This document shows positions 34,714-46,301 of a DNA stretch of 64,000 nt, in pieces (within the stretch, counting starts at the first letter, position 1; every line of letters starts with the position of its first letter). The notes beneath the pieces are model-generated. The model did no database searches, was not told the DNA's origin, and worked only from the letters and a program-made list of their open reading frames with translations. This DNA comes from Arctopsyche grandis. Taxonomy: Eukaryota; Arthropoda; Insecta; Trichoptera; Hydropsychidae. The position numbers were made by a program, and so were the translations under genes. The DNA is taken from positions 27,172,001 through 27,236,000 of the forward strand of contig NC_135367.1 in the NCBI RefSeq assembly GCF_051622035.1, read 5' to 3'.

Positions 34714-35239
34714 GACTTTAATTCTGTAGTAATATGTGATGAGTGATTTTATTTTATTTTTATTTTTTTTTTACATATATACCAGGAAGGCCTTACAGGT
34801 AAATCCCAATGCGCCTTCCTGGCCAATTACAAATACAAATGCAGCATTTTTATTATAAGTCGTTGAATTGCAAGACACTGAGAAAACTCGCAAATTAACG
34901 AGACATCTATGAATTGTACATAAATTTTTATTGTACATCAATCAAATTTCAAATAGTGGCGACATAGTAGGCAGGAAGGATTTTTAGCCAATTTTTTTTT
35001 TTCGGGAACCGTTTCAACAATGAAATCAGAGAAAATTGGCAAACTGATAGGAAACGATCAACCTGGAGTCACAAATCCAGGTCTGACCAACAGCATACTC
35101 TGAAAAATTCATTTTCATTCAGGGATAGAACCCGGCACCTTCTTGACGGTAAGCAGAAGCTTAACGTCCGAGCTATGCTGCTGGCTAATTCTGCAGTAAT
35201 ATGTGATGACTCATCACATATTACTACAGAATTAAAGTC
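34714..35239. repeat. Palindromic site split by a SINE
   Basis: 34714-34742 and 35211-35239 are inverted copies of a 29-bp sequence beginning GACTTTAATTCTGTAGTAAT. Between them lie a SINE and a direct copy (35186-35209) that differs at one base from 34719-34742. The simplest reading is a SINE inserted into one arm of a palindrome, duplicating 24 bp. Confidence 0.75.
34770..35185 (-). mobile_element. tRNA-headed SINE, head type 1, full length
   Basis: On the minus strand it begins TAGCCAGCAGCATAGCTCGG (box A-like) followed by GTGCCGGGTTCTATCCC (box B-like, about 35125-35141). The body reads GACTCCAGGTTGATCG, TTTGCCAATTTTCTCTG and TTGTTGAAACGGTTCCCG. The 3' stem CCAGGAAGGC / GCCTTCCTGG precedes an A-rich tail (T-rich on the plus strand at 34744-34770). 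A 24-bp direct repeat with one mismatch flanks it, consistent with LINE-mediated retroposition. Confidence 0.85.
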
Positions 35240-35774
35240 CTTTTTGATAATTAAATATACGTGTTTTATTTTGATTAAGATTTATTTACAATTTATTTAT
35301 TAAGGGATATGTATTTGTCTGTCCTTGGGAACTCTTAAATTAACGTGTAATGTTACATTACATGTATATGTAGTTTCAACAAAAATATGTTTAATATAAA
35401 ATTAACGATGTTTATATTAATTAAACTTAAATAATTGATTATTCGGTGCCACCAAGAAAAATGTTTTTACATTCATTTAAAAATAATTTTTACATTTTCT
35501 GGTGCCACTCCTGAAAAAAAAAGTCGAAGGCGAACTGTCAAACTACGATGTTAATTGAATAATATGTTACTTAAATGATCAATTTACTAATAAAAATGTA
35601 TCCCATGTTGTTTATTGTGTGTTTTTGAATACACTGTGTAATTTTTAACGATGCACCCATCTTCGAGCACCGAGCGTCAAATACGACTGATACTAAAATT
35701 ATTTAGGATTGTCTGTGGACAGCCGTCACTTGACAACAATATAACACCTAAATCCACTTCTATTAATATTATGT

Positions 35775-35882
35775 TTCTCTTCACAAATACCCCCAATTCT
35801 AACCAGCAGTATAGCGGATCGAAACCACTGATCACTTGGTGCTAAACATACACGCTACCATTAAGCCACACTGCTGGCTAAC
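35775..35882 (-). mobile_element. SINE head fragment, head type 2
   Basis: Minus strand reads AGCCAGCAGTGTGGCTTAATG, shown here as GTGTGGCTTAATGGTAGCG, and GTGGTTTCGATCC, matching the head at 20762. It ends soon after GGGGGTATTTGTGA, so only the tRNA-like head and a little body remain. Confidence 0.65.
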
Positions 35883-36019
35883 TCTAAATTCCAACTATTC
35901 AAGATAAATTACAACTTGAAAATACACGTCAACTGTAACATACCCACAACAATGGATCTATTTGAACAGTCAAACTTTTAAACCGATCACATAAAAAAGC
36001 TGATACAAATACATATGTA

Positions 36020-36355
36020 GGTATATTATAGTCACGTGCGTGGCACGCGTCATATTCCTGGTCACGTTGTATCCTCCTCACGAGACACCCTCAGGGGTCG
36101 CAGTGCGTGAATCACCGCGATGATGATGATGATGATGATGATGAGTAGGACGAGACCGGTGTTGCGGAGGGCGCGTGTCCGTGGCCGCCCCGGGGTAGGT
36201 CGTCCTGGTTCCGGCTCTGCACACCTGGACCCCACGAACGGACTCCATAGCCCAGGGCAAGGCTGTTTTATACCACCGTGGATTCCGTTACACCACCATT
36301 GACCATTGTGTGCACAACTGCTCCACTCTCGTCAATAAATAAACAAATCTTGGAA
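36020..36355. other. Sharply bounded GC-rich block with (GAT)8
   Basis: The block is GC-rich against AT-rich flanks. It includes a GAT triplet run at 36119-36143, then GGGCGCGTGTCCGTGGCCGC, GGTTTTATACC-like sequence near 36264 and ends near AATAAATAAACAAATC. It may be a retroelement end or solo LTR, or a host regulatory block. The His- and Met-run frames across the triplet repeat are artefacts. Confidence 0.35.
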
Positions 36356-36657
36356 GCCATGCATACTACATAGATGTATAATAAACAGGTATTCATATTT
36401 CATATTAGAGTCAGGCTTATTTTACATTTTTTCTGAGAATTAAATCGAAAAGCCTTGGCTTTTCATTATAAATGAGTGAGAGATAAGGGGTGAGGGGTAA
36501 GGTTTTAATTGAATTTACTTCACACCTTGTGTTACATGCTACGTTACAAACTACAATGCTTATTACGGCACACTTGCTCAGATGATGATTGCATGAAATT
36601 GCACACAGTAATAAATTGCACATTAAAAAGGATATTATTATGAAATGTAACAAATAT

Positions 36658-37035
36658 TAGCCAGCAGCATAGTTGGGTCGTTAAGCTTCTGCTTAGCGTC
36701 GAGAGGCGCCGGGTTCGATCACATGGACTGACCTCCAGTATATCTGTAGTGCTGCTGGATATTTGTGACTCCAGTTCGATCGTTTCCTATATCAGAGTTT
36801 GCCAATTTTCTCTGATTTCATTGTTGAAACGGTTCCCGGTAAAATTGGCTAAATATCCTTCCTACCTACTATGTCACCACTATTTGAGATTGATTAATGT
36901 ACAATTCATAGATGTCTCGTTAATTTGCGAGTTTTTCAGTGTCTCGTAATTCAGCGACTTGTACAATAATAAAAAAATGCTGCAATGTTTGTAATTGACC
37001 AGGAAAGCGCATTGGGGTTACCTGCAAGGCCTTAA
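36658..37035 (+). mobile_element. tRNA-headed SINE, head type 1
   Basis: Begins TAGCCAGCAGCATAGTTGGG (box A-like), then GCGCCGGGTTCGATCAC (box B at about 36710), GTGACTCCAGTTCGATCG, TTTGCCAATTTTCTCTG, TTGTTGAAACGGTTCCCGG, and the tail CCAGGAAAGCGCATTGGGG followed by AAGGCCTTA. The final GCCTTCCTGG half-stem is cut short at the junction with the hAT remnant. It is the cleanest plus-strand copy of this head type. Confidence 0.8.
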
Positions 37036-37059
37036 AGACTAAATGAGACAAATCTATTC

Positions 37060-37446
37060 CTAGACAAACATTGAGTAAACTATTCAATCCATCTGTGGCA
37101 GGTACAAAATCTGATATTAATGTTAAAGAAACAGTTTCGCTTTTAGAAACCTGCCATTGTTTAATGTATTAACAGAGGCTCAATGTTTGGAAGGATATCA
37201 GCACTTTTTTAGACAATTAATAGATATTATAAAAAGTCAATCCTCGCCGGATATATTGCAATTATTGATGGCAACAAAAATTTAATATGAAGAGTTTGGT
37301 TGTGCAGCTCTAAAATCTATTTGGTGTCCCGTCAATAGTGTAGATGCCGAAAGGTATTTTAGTAAATACAATTTAATTAATTGTTACCGATCGTCGCACG
37401 AATCTCAAAAAATAATCTGTAGAAATATGCCCTATGTTGAGTTTTA
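37060..37446 (+). pseudogene. hAT transposase C-terminal remnant
   Basis: A single frame from about 37142 reads LFNVLTEAQCLEGYQHFFRQ, LIDIIKSQSSPDILQLLMA, then one in-frame TAA, then EEFGCAALKSIWCP, VNSVDAERYFSKYNLI and MPYVEF with a terminal TAA at 37446. The W-P ... S-D-ER-FS signature is the hAT C-terminal (dimerisation) block, where the Glu of the ER pair corresponds to the third catalytic acid. The N-terminal BED/zinc finger and most of the RNase H-like fold are missing. It lies between a SINE and a foldback and is inactive. Confidence 0.65.
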
Positions 37447-37616
37447 ATAAATTTTAATTGGTATTATATTTTTATATTCAAATTTTTTGTTTTTGTATTT
37501 TTATATTCATGTTTTTTTCATTGTAATTTTAATTCCAAAACATTTTCGATTTTTTCTTTTATTTTTTAATTTTTAAGTTGTCTTTAAATTGTATATATGT
37601 ACATATGTCAATTTTG

Positions 37617-38015
37617 GGTCTACGTGACGAGCCAGAATGTTAAATTACAGAAAACACAAATATCGGAAGGCAAAGATCGAAAATTGAAAGATCAAAAAAA
37701 AAGGGTGCATGGTAAACGGTACATACTCACGTACATACTCACGTACATACTCACTTAATTTGCGCGAGCAGGGTACAATAGGAACAAGAGGAACAGGATT
37801 TTCCTCCCGTATTCTGCGCGCGCACATTAATACGGGAGGAAAAGCCTGTTCCTCTTGTTCCTGTTGTATCCTGCTCGCGCAAATTAAGTGAGTATGTACC
37901 GTTTACCATGCACCATTTTTTTTGATCTTTCGACTTAAGATCTTTCGATTTTCGATCTTTGCCTTTCGATATTTGCGTTTTCTGTAATTTAACATTCTGG
38001 CTCGTCACGGAGACC
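37617..38015. mobile_element. Foldback element with ~195-bp arms
   Basis: Left arm 37617-37813 and right arm 37829-38015 are inverted copies around a 15-nt loop rich in GCGC. Outer ends GGTCTACGTGACGAGCC and GGCTCGTCACGGAGACC; inner ends CCTCCCGTATT and AATACGGGAGG. The arms differ by indels: the left has three copies of a 12-bp ACATACTCACGT unit where the right has one, and the right has an extra TCGAAAGATC-type unit. No coding sequence and no clear target duplication. A transcript across it would form a long duplex. Superfamily unknown. Confidence 0.85.
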
Positions 38016-38231
38016 GATAAATTTTATTGAAATTCATTGAATTTTTTTATTATTTAAATTTAAACTCTTCATAAAAATAGATGCTAAAATTGAACATTTG
38101 TAATGCCCTAAATCGCTAAAATGCAAAATGAAAATGCTAAAATTGACAAAAATAGATGCCCAAAATACGTGTCTCTACTAATGATCCTTCCGCAGGAATT
38201 ATATTTTATTTATTTTTTTTTTTTTTTTAAT

Positions 38232-38412
38232 TTAATTTACCAAGAAGGCCTAACAGGTAAACCCAATGCGCCTTCCTGGCCAAAGACAATTATATAAACA
38301 TATATGTACACCATTCAAATATACACAAATACTTCCACGTATACACAAATACACATTCATACATACATAAATATAAAAATACACATATATACATATACAT
38401 ACATACACACCT

Positions 38413-38475
<63 letters not shown>

Positions 38476-38590
38476 CATATACATACATATACATATATAT
38501 ATATATACATATACACATACACATACAATACATAAATCCATATACATACAAACATTATACATGCATATACACATAAACACATAAATCATT
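38232..38590 (-). mobile_element. SINE tail followed by microsatellite cluster
   Basis: 38240-38285 is the inverted SINE 3' stem (ACCAAGAAGGCCTAACAGG and TGCGCCTTCCTGGCC). From 38290 it runs into TACACA/TATACA repeats and a pure AT array at about 38419-38472, to 38580. Frames here (Tyr/Ile/Thr/His repeats) are artefacts. Confidence 0.7.
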
Positions 38591-38770
38591 ACAATTAGTT
38601 ATTGAGTTCAATTGACTCATATTAAATAGTTCTGACATAAAAATTAATTCATTAGGAACAAAATTCAAACTCCTAGGATTAAAATCACCCAAGATCATGA
38701 CTTTCCTGCCAGCCAAAACATTAAAATTATTTTGCAAATTTGAAAAAAATGAATTTATAATTCGGAGGAG
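38590..38770 (-). pseudogene. LINE endonuclease-domain fragment
   Basis: The minus strand encodes NLQNNFNVLAGRKVMILGDF, then NPRSLNF and LFNMSQLNSITN. The MILGDFN motif is the conserved catalytic block of the apurinic-type endonuclease at the N-terminus of many LINE ORF2 proteins. Only about 55 residues remain, so the element cannot be assigned to the families represented by 3' ends elsewhere in the window. Confidence 0.65.
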
Positions 38771-38775
38771 ATACT

Positions 38776-38820
38776 AGTTAGTATCTCTACTACTAGTAGT
38801 TAGTAGTAGAGATACTAACT
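38776..38820. repeat. Perfect hairpin, 20-bp arms
   Basis: AGTTAGTATCTCTACTACTA and its exact complement flank a GTAGT loop. It lies between the LINE endonuclease fragment and a degenerate SINE head. Confidence 0.9.
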
Positions 38821-38945
38821 ACTAGTCTATGCTGCTGGTTGATATAAAAATCAAAGAATAAAAAATTGCCCTGGGTGAGTCTCGAACCTGTGAGCCTCAT
38901 TTAATAAATTAACTTTATTCTAACAATGCAGTTGATGATAGTGAG
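38821..38945 (-). mobile_element. Degenerate SINE or tRNA-like head
   Basis: The minus strand shows CAGGTTCGAGACTCACCC (box B-like) and then ATATCAACCAGCAGCATA, recalling the CCAGCAG end of the SINE heads. Box A is not clear. It may be a third head variant or a diverged copy. Confidence 0.35.
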
Positions 38946-39630
38946 CAAGAATATAATATTGTACAAAGTATGTATGTATGTATGTACGTGCGTAAGTTTT
39001 ATTTGGCGAAACATTCTAAGCGTCACGATCCCAATGATCGATACGTGATTCACGATTACAATGTTTCATTTGATCGTGGCCGCTAGGTCCAAAATTCCGC
39101 GACAGGTTCCAGGTAAAAAGCCCGTATCACACGGATGGATGCAACGATCGGTTCATTTCATGTATGGCTGTGTGTGTGTGATGGGTTATGTCTTGTGTGT
39201 AGGGTATTCTTTTTATTGCGCAATTTTGATCATGAAGTGTATTGAAGGAAGTGGTCAACACACGCCCCGCACCGCTTATTTCTCTATCACTGTCAAAATT
39301 AATGTGTCGAAGTTGCGCTGCATTTTAATATAAAATAATAGCAAATTTATTTCATTAAAACATTTTAATGCGCCGAAGGAAGGATTTTTTTAATCTTATT
39401 TATAAAACCGAAACGGCTTTTATAATTCGTTTTCGATTGGCTGTCAAAGACGTTTGTGATTGGTTGGTCGTTAAATAACTTTTTTTTCGATTCAAATACA
39501 TATAAATATAATAAAAAAAATTCGGGTGTGACCAACCCATGATTTTATCTATGTATTTGAGAAATATAAGAAGGTTACAAAACAAAATTCGATATTGAAC
39601 CGTACTGACGATTTAAAATACTAATAACTA
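38946..39630. other. Intergenic DNA, nothing recognised
   Basis: Contains a (TATG)n run at 38969-38985 and a moderately GC-richer patch 39040-39320 with a 90-codon frame (39061-39333) of no recognised type. Confidence 0.35.
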
Positions 39631-39632
39631 TG

Positions 39633-40765
<1,133 letters not shown>

Positions 40766-40769
40766 TTAT

Positions 40770-41446
40770 GTGCAAGTATTATATGTAGAATAACATGTAC
40801 TTTAGTACATACATATATTCAAGATATTAACTAAGCATATTTACTAACCTTACGTAGAACTTATCCACACATTTCTAAGCAATTGAAACAAAAAAAAAAC
40901 AATAACAACACATCCATTATTTAACGAAATTCGACAAACGGTTTTGCGAATACCTTTAATTTTTTACCTACAACACAGGTAAAAATTTCGTTTTCGTTTG
41001 GAGCATGTAATACACACTCACCTTGCGTTTCGGTTCGGTTCCAAATGAGTTTTTTGTTATTGTCGGGGCCGGGCTATGGGGTTAACGTTTGTGTTTTAAT
41101 TATGTTTATATGGTCCCGTCTAATTAAGCTCGGGCTCTAGAAGCGGCCTTTTATGTTTTTATTGTTCTGCTCGCGGTTTAACCTTTACACCGCGGCTACT
41201 AACGAATTACACCTACCCATACAATATACATACATACATACATATACATAACGGAACACTAAAACGCTCAATAACAATCTAGTTTAAAATCAAAACCGAC
41301 CTTCGAACGAAAATCTCTTTCGGAGACTGGATATACATACATATAAATATTTTATAGTGAAATTGTTATTGTCCGGTACTGAGATAACATTATACATAAC
41401 AATAGAATTACGAATTCGCATTTAAATTATAATACGCTTCTCTTCT
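40770..41446. other. Intergenic DNA, nothing recognised
   Basis: 41030-41220 is less AT-rich and unique. No coding frame of note. Confidence 0.4.
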
Positions 41447-41532
41447 AGGGTTTCTGGACTCGACTCGACCCGGCCGGGTAATGACTTAAAACCCGGATTC
41501 GGGATCCGGGCTTCAAAACCCGCCGCATCCGG
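41447..41532. repeat. GC-rich ACCCGG repeat patch
   Basis: Contains CTGGACTCGACTCGACCCGG, then GGATTCGGGATCCGGG and further CCCGG strings. It resembles the subterminal part of a hAT-type element interrupted by the antisense LINE that begins at 41533. No second end found. Confidence 0.4.
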
Positions 41533-42115
41533 GTATTTGATTTTTAAATGCTTTTTATTATTACGAAATTATGTTCACAATACATCTTATATCTATTTTA
41601 ATAGCTACTGATCTACTGATCATTTTCTATTTTACAATTTTAATTTAATTTGGTTAGTAATCATAGTACGTATTATATTATTCTAATGTGAATGTACAGC
41701 ATAAATGGAAAGCGAGATCAAAAACCTATTTACAATTCTTATAAATGCTCATAATACATCTAATACATAATATTAATTAAAGACTCTCTAAAGTCGATCA
41801 CCTAAAGCAGATTGTGTTTAGGTAATATGTGTTAGACATTTTGTTGTAATCACCGAGACTCTTCACAAGTTTGTTAGTATGGTTATTAGTGATTCTGTGA
41901 TAGAATCTACTGATTCGTTTGTTAGTAATGTCTGTAACAAACGGAATATTATTTATGGCATACAGTTTTTTCAAGTTAGTATATATGGGTGTATTATCAA
42001 TTATTTTTAGGGATTTATTTTGTACTTGGAGCTTGAAAAGGTTAGTATTCGAGGCGTTATTCCATATAGGTAAAGCATAGGTTAATAATGGTAATGTGAG
42101 CGCACGATATAATGC
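41533..42115 (-). mobile_element. Antisense Jockey-like LINE, RT C-terminus plus 3' UTR
   Basis: On the minus strand 42115-41831 encodes the same post-RT block as 7796-8071, with additional upstream sequence (LPLLTYALPIWNNASNTNL-like), then LQVQNKSLKII and LYAINNIPF, interrupted by small frame breaks. The UTR 41830-41533 follows in the same block order as at 1-262, ending ATTTAAAAATCAAA. This is the longest example of the family here; the catalytic domain is still absent. Confidence 0.75.
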
Positions 42116-42119
42116 ATTC

Positions 42120-44280
42120 GGGAATTTAAAAATTTCGAGTATTAACGTAAAAATTCAAAATGATTTTCAGTCGATACATTGAAAATATCCAAATATGTAT
42201 GTGTTATTTAAAGATTCTGCGTGTAGATGATTCATATATGACCTTATTTGATCGAGAACTTGATTTTACGTCTTGTGAGTTCTGAGAAAACTGCGAACAA
42301 TGGAACGGATTTTGCAAATACTGAAAATAAATACCGAAAACGACACGGCGTACTGAAATTTGACAAAATTTAGAATTTCACCCATATACAGTGTGTCTAC
42401 ATATTATTAGAATTTTGCCTTAGACTACTACTCTATGACTGGAATGGAATAAGACCACTACTCTAAGGAGTGCACTAGGATATAGCCAAGGATAATAACC
42501 ATTCAATGTCATATGAAGATATCCGAGAAACCGTTTTTGGATTCTCTCAATCTTCAATACTCATACATTCTTTATATTCTACTTTGTGTAAGTACAGAAG
42601 ATAAAATTCCATAAATCAATTCGAATACAATCTAAATAAGAGTTGCTCTTAAAACCGAGTCAAAGTAAAAATGGCAAAATATTTTCGACTAGACATATGT
42701 GTATTTAAATATTTTATGATAATAGTAAAGCGAGATAATACGAAACAAAGAACATACGCTGTAAAATGTTAAGAGTTTCAAAATAAATATTTATATATGG
42801 CTTAACTTTCTTTTGGCAAGTTCACGCTTTCAAAAGGAAACCTTGTTATAAATGAACAACATACAATTCGTAGACTACAGATAATCAATAATAATTAAAT
42901 TTAAAAAATAAAACCTTAGAAAATGGATGGTTAAATTATGAGTCAAATTTCTATACACAATTCGTTTATACAAACTTAAAAATTCGTTAATTAACTTGAA
43001 AATGTATTCAATGTTACTGTTTCTTTATAGAACATTGTTACATAATTACACAGTATTGAATTCATCGTCCAACAATTCGTTTAACAAAGACAGTTTGTTT
43101 CTTTGCTACCAAATAACTAGATAAATGAACATAATGAGTGGCCGCAACATTGGTCTCTTTTAAACGTCATAAAAACAATCAGCTAGTTGCACTTGCATGT
43201 ATATTGTGATATAAAATCTTAAAAATATAACTTTAGAATTAATGAATTTCAATGAATGAGTCTTATGGGTAGGTCCTCCATATAATGGAAGAAAATTCTA
43301 GAATGCTACGTACTAGAGATTCATAAAGAATTTCAAGCACCAACGCACTATGGAAAGGTTTACTAACTCGTAGTAAGAATCTCAGTTGATGTGAATTACA
43401 TAGTAGTTGGATATGAATTCACTGAAATGTCAGTGTAGTTATGATTCCGCTGAAATATATACATACATACGTCACTTTCGAAGCGTTTCCCACGAGATGT
43501 AAAATCAAAATGGGAACTGAAAAAACATATAAAAAATAAATAAGATGAGGCGTTTGCTCGAGCGAGAACTGGCGAATGTTGTGTCGGTACAAGGGACGCA
43601 ACAGGTTCTCTCTCGAGTCCTGACGAGTCGTTTTTCGACTTTCCGGTGAAATACCCGAGTCTGGCACCTGCGTTTTAAACTCGGTTTAATTTCGTCTTGA
43701 CCCTTCGTTTCATCTCGTCGAGAGGTAGAGGAGATATACTGGAGGATCTTCAAAATTCCATTATGTTCGCGCGCAACTCTGAGCCGCTTAATTGGCTGCA
43801 TGCTGCAGAAATTCAAAACTTCTTTTTTTTTATCAACGTAAGGAATGTTTAGGCTATGCCATTTTGCTGTCACGTCGTTGCTTTTTGTCTGTTTGTTTTA
43901 ATTATGTATGCGAAAGTTGAATCGAAGGCGTTCTCACTGTTATCGCGGCCGGTGAGTAATTGCAATCGGAAAATGAGTCGTTAATTATTTTATAGGGTAC
44001 GTTTTTGAATGATTCGATTGATTTAATCGTGATTCGATGATTGTTATGTATTCTGAGATGAAATGAGATTTTAGTATGATGCAATAAGAGCGCGGTGGTT
44101 CATTGAACGTGGGCTTAAAGTTATTGATCAATTCAAATGCTAATTGGTTAATTTAAAGCGGTCGAATTGCCTCTTTCTTGGATTTCTTGATTTACATACC
44201 TAATACTTTTTCTAATTATGGAAGAAGCTCATTCATCTGGCGTGCAAGCTCCACCGTCAACACACTAATCTTAACAATTT
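42120..44280. other. Unique DNA with a GC-richer block
   Basis: 43480-43900 is less AT-rich and has overlapping minus frames (122 and 82 codons) with no recognised domain. Motifs such as CTTAATTGGCTGCATGCTGCAG occur (listed here as TTAATTGGC and TGCATGCTGCA). Possibly regulatory. No gene supported. Confidence 0.35.
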
Positions 44281-44284
44281 CTAT

Positions 44285-44728
44285 GTTTGACTTATTTAAT
44301 ATTAATGCTATACAAGCTAGAGTAATTATTGCAAATTTGTTTTTCGATGATTAATTTTAATGAAAGTTTATGATTATGATTATGAATTTTTATTTTGATG
44401 TATTTATTTTGTCTTTTTGTTTTTTGTTATATATTATATTTTTTATATTATTTCATAATTTTTATCATATTATTATTCTTATTATTCTGATATTTTTATT
44501 ATACTGTTATTTCTATTTTTTTTCTTTTTTTGTTTTCTTTAACTATCTTACTCTATTATCATTTTTGTTTCTTATTTTAAATGTTTGAGCTTTTCTTTTT
44601 TTACCTATATGTGAAAATTATTAATGGTTTACTTAACATAATTATATTTTTTTTTACTATCAATCTAATAAACTGTAAACTGTAAATTTTCCAAATAAAT
44701 AAAATAAAATAAAATAAAATAAAATTAT
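44285..44728 (+). mobile_element. LINE-type 3' UTR with (TAAAA)n tail
   Basis: T-rich sequence resembling the UTRs at 29460-29890 and 4170-4450 in composition and layout. It ends CCAAATAAATAAAATAAAAT and a pentanucleotide A-rich tail at 44693-44728. The 72-codon Phe/Leu-rich frame in it reflects the T-richness. Confidence 0.45.
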
Positions 44729-44949
44729 TGAGTGCCTAATTTAAATATTAAGGATATTATAAGAAAATTTTCAAAAATCAATTCAAGAAGTAGAAAGTAT
44801 AAAGTACATAACAAGTGCGTGTATTCAGAGCAGATTTTTTCCTAACATACGGTAATGTTTAATCTGTGTGAAATTATTTTCTTTGCTATAAAATCGTATA
44901 GATATATTTCAGATTAACATACCTGTTCAAGATACATAGTTTAACAAAA

Positions 44950-45200
44950 AAAACAAGTTAAAGGCGTTCGCGAGAGATTGTAATAGTTCTGCAGGTCCTT
45001 CGAAACGAAAAAGTATGAAAATGTCAACATACGAAGATTTGCATGCAACTATGCTCATATGGTTTAATCAAAAACGAGCAGAAGGAATACCAATTAGCGG
45101 TCAAATGTGTATGGAAACAGCCAAGTTTTTCCATGAGAAATTAGGATTAGAAGAAAACTTCAATGCTTCTTCTGGCTGGTTGACTAGATTGTTTTTATAT
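44950..45200 (+). pseudogene. pogo/Tigger-type transposase N-terminal fragment
   Basis: A frame from about 44955 reads KLKAFARDCNSSAGPSKRKS, MKMSTYEDLHATMLIWFNQK, RAEGIPISGQMCMETAKFF, HEKLGLEENFNASSGWLTRL. This is the second helix-turn-helix (CENP-B/Tc5-type DNA binding) of pogo-group transposases, with the usual W-hydrophobic, G-P/SG and F-AS-GWL-R landmarks. The first HTH and the DDE domain are missing, and after GWLTR the sequence drifts to an unrelated stop near 45227. Host CENP-B-like genes share the fold, but the truncation favours a transposon remnant. Confidence 0.7.
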
Positions 45201-45607
45201 TTTGGCAACACTAGCACTTACTGCTAACGGCCATTTATTTGCTTTCACTATAAGCGTTTTTCTTAATAAATAATGAGTATTAAAAACAATGTAGTAAATT
45301 CTGAAAACCTTAATATTTTTAAAGCAAGCTAGAAGTCTTTCTAAAACTTGAAGATTTTTGTAATTTTTTTCCAATTTTTTCTATATTTTTGTTTTCTTTT
45401 AGTTATTCTGTTACCGTTCCAGATATTTTTATTCACATTTATTTTTTGGTATTTTCTCTTATTTCATATTTTTTTCATGTTTACTTTTTTTTCTTTTATC
45501 TTATTATTTTTATGAATATTTTTGTTTTTATTTTATTATTTATATTACGTCAAACTAACAAAAGGTCTATCAGCTTTACCACCTTCCCCCTGCATTGTTA
45601 AATAAAT

Positions 45608-46124
45608 GTATACAAAATATTGTGAGCAGAATCTCGTTCTGACACTTGGTGACCACAACCGAAAAGTAATCTGAGTACATTCAAAACTTAAAAGACGTTT
45701 TGATGAAAATTATGGCCTTTTTTGATAAACTTGAGGATATATGAAATAAGGGAACTCAGCTTAAATAAATAGTCATCTCTAAATTCACATGTTAAAACTT
45801 CTTAGTTTTTTGACATAGGAACATATGGATTTGGCATTGCTAAAAGCAAATGGTGCTGTTAAACATACAAACACGGGTTTGAAAAATGAAAGATGTTGAA
45901 GAGGATGTATGAAAGGAAGTTTTTATAAAATATGTATTAAAAAACATCATAATTTTAAGAAGAATATTTGTTTGTTTAATAAGCATTTGATTTTTTTTTA
46001 TAAATATTTAAAATGCCAATATTAGGATACATATTTTTTAAGTAATGAAAAGAGACAGGGGGGGGGGCGGGTAATAAAAATTAAACACCGCCCTGGTTCT
46101 TATTTATTTAGCACTACACCACTG
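45608..46124 (+). mobile_element. hAT-type non-autonomous element, left-truncated
   Basis: Blocks TTGTGAGCAGAATCTCG, TCATCTCTAAATTCACATG, TTTGGCATTGCTAAAAGC, a G-run near 46060, ACACCGCCCTGG and terminal ACTACACCACTG match 29896-30597. The left terminus is missing, replaced by AAATAAATGTATACAAAAT. Confidence 0.7.
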
Positions 46125-46301
46125 AGTGGGATGCGGTGCATCCGCTCTAAAATCGCCAGACAAATTGAACGACAGATTAACGGACGGCTGCTTTAAATGC
46201 AATTCTCGTCTTCTCGAATGATAGATTGCACATCAGATGACGGGTAACCTTTCGATGTGCACAGATGCAATTATTAAAAAGTTCTCCTGCTCTTACGTGG
46301 T

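Noticed and set aside
36078..36302. His-run and Met-run frames
   Set aside because: They read a (GAT) triplet repeat on the two strands.
38250..38582. 110-codon Tyr/Ile/Cys-rich minus frame
   Set aside because: It is built from TA/TACA microsatellites next to a SINE tail.
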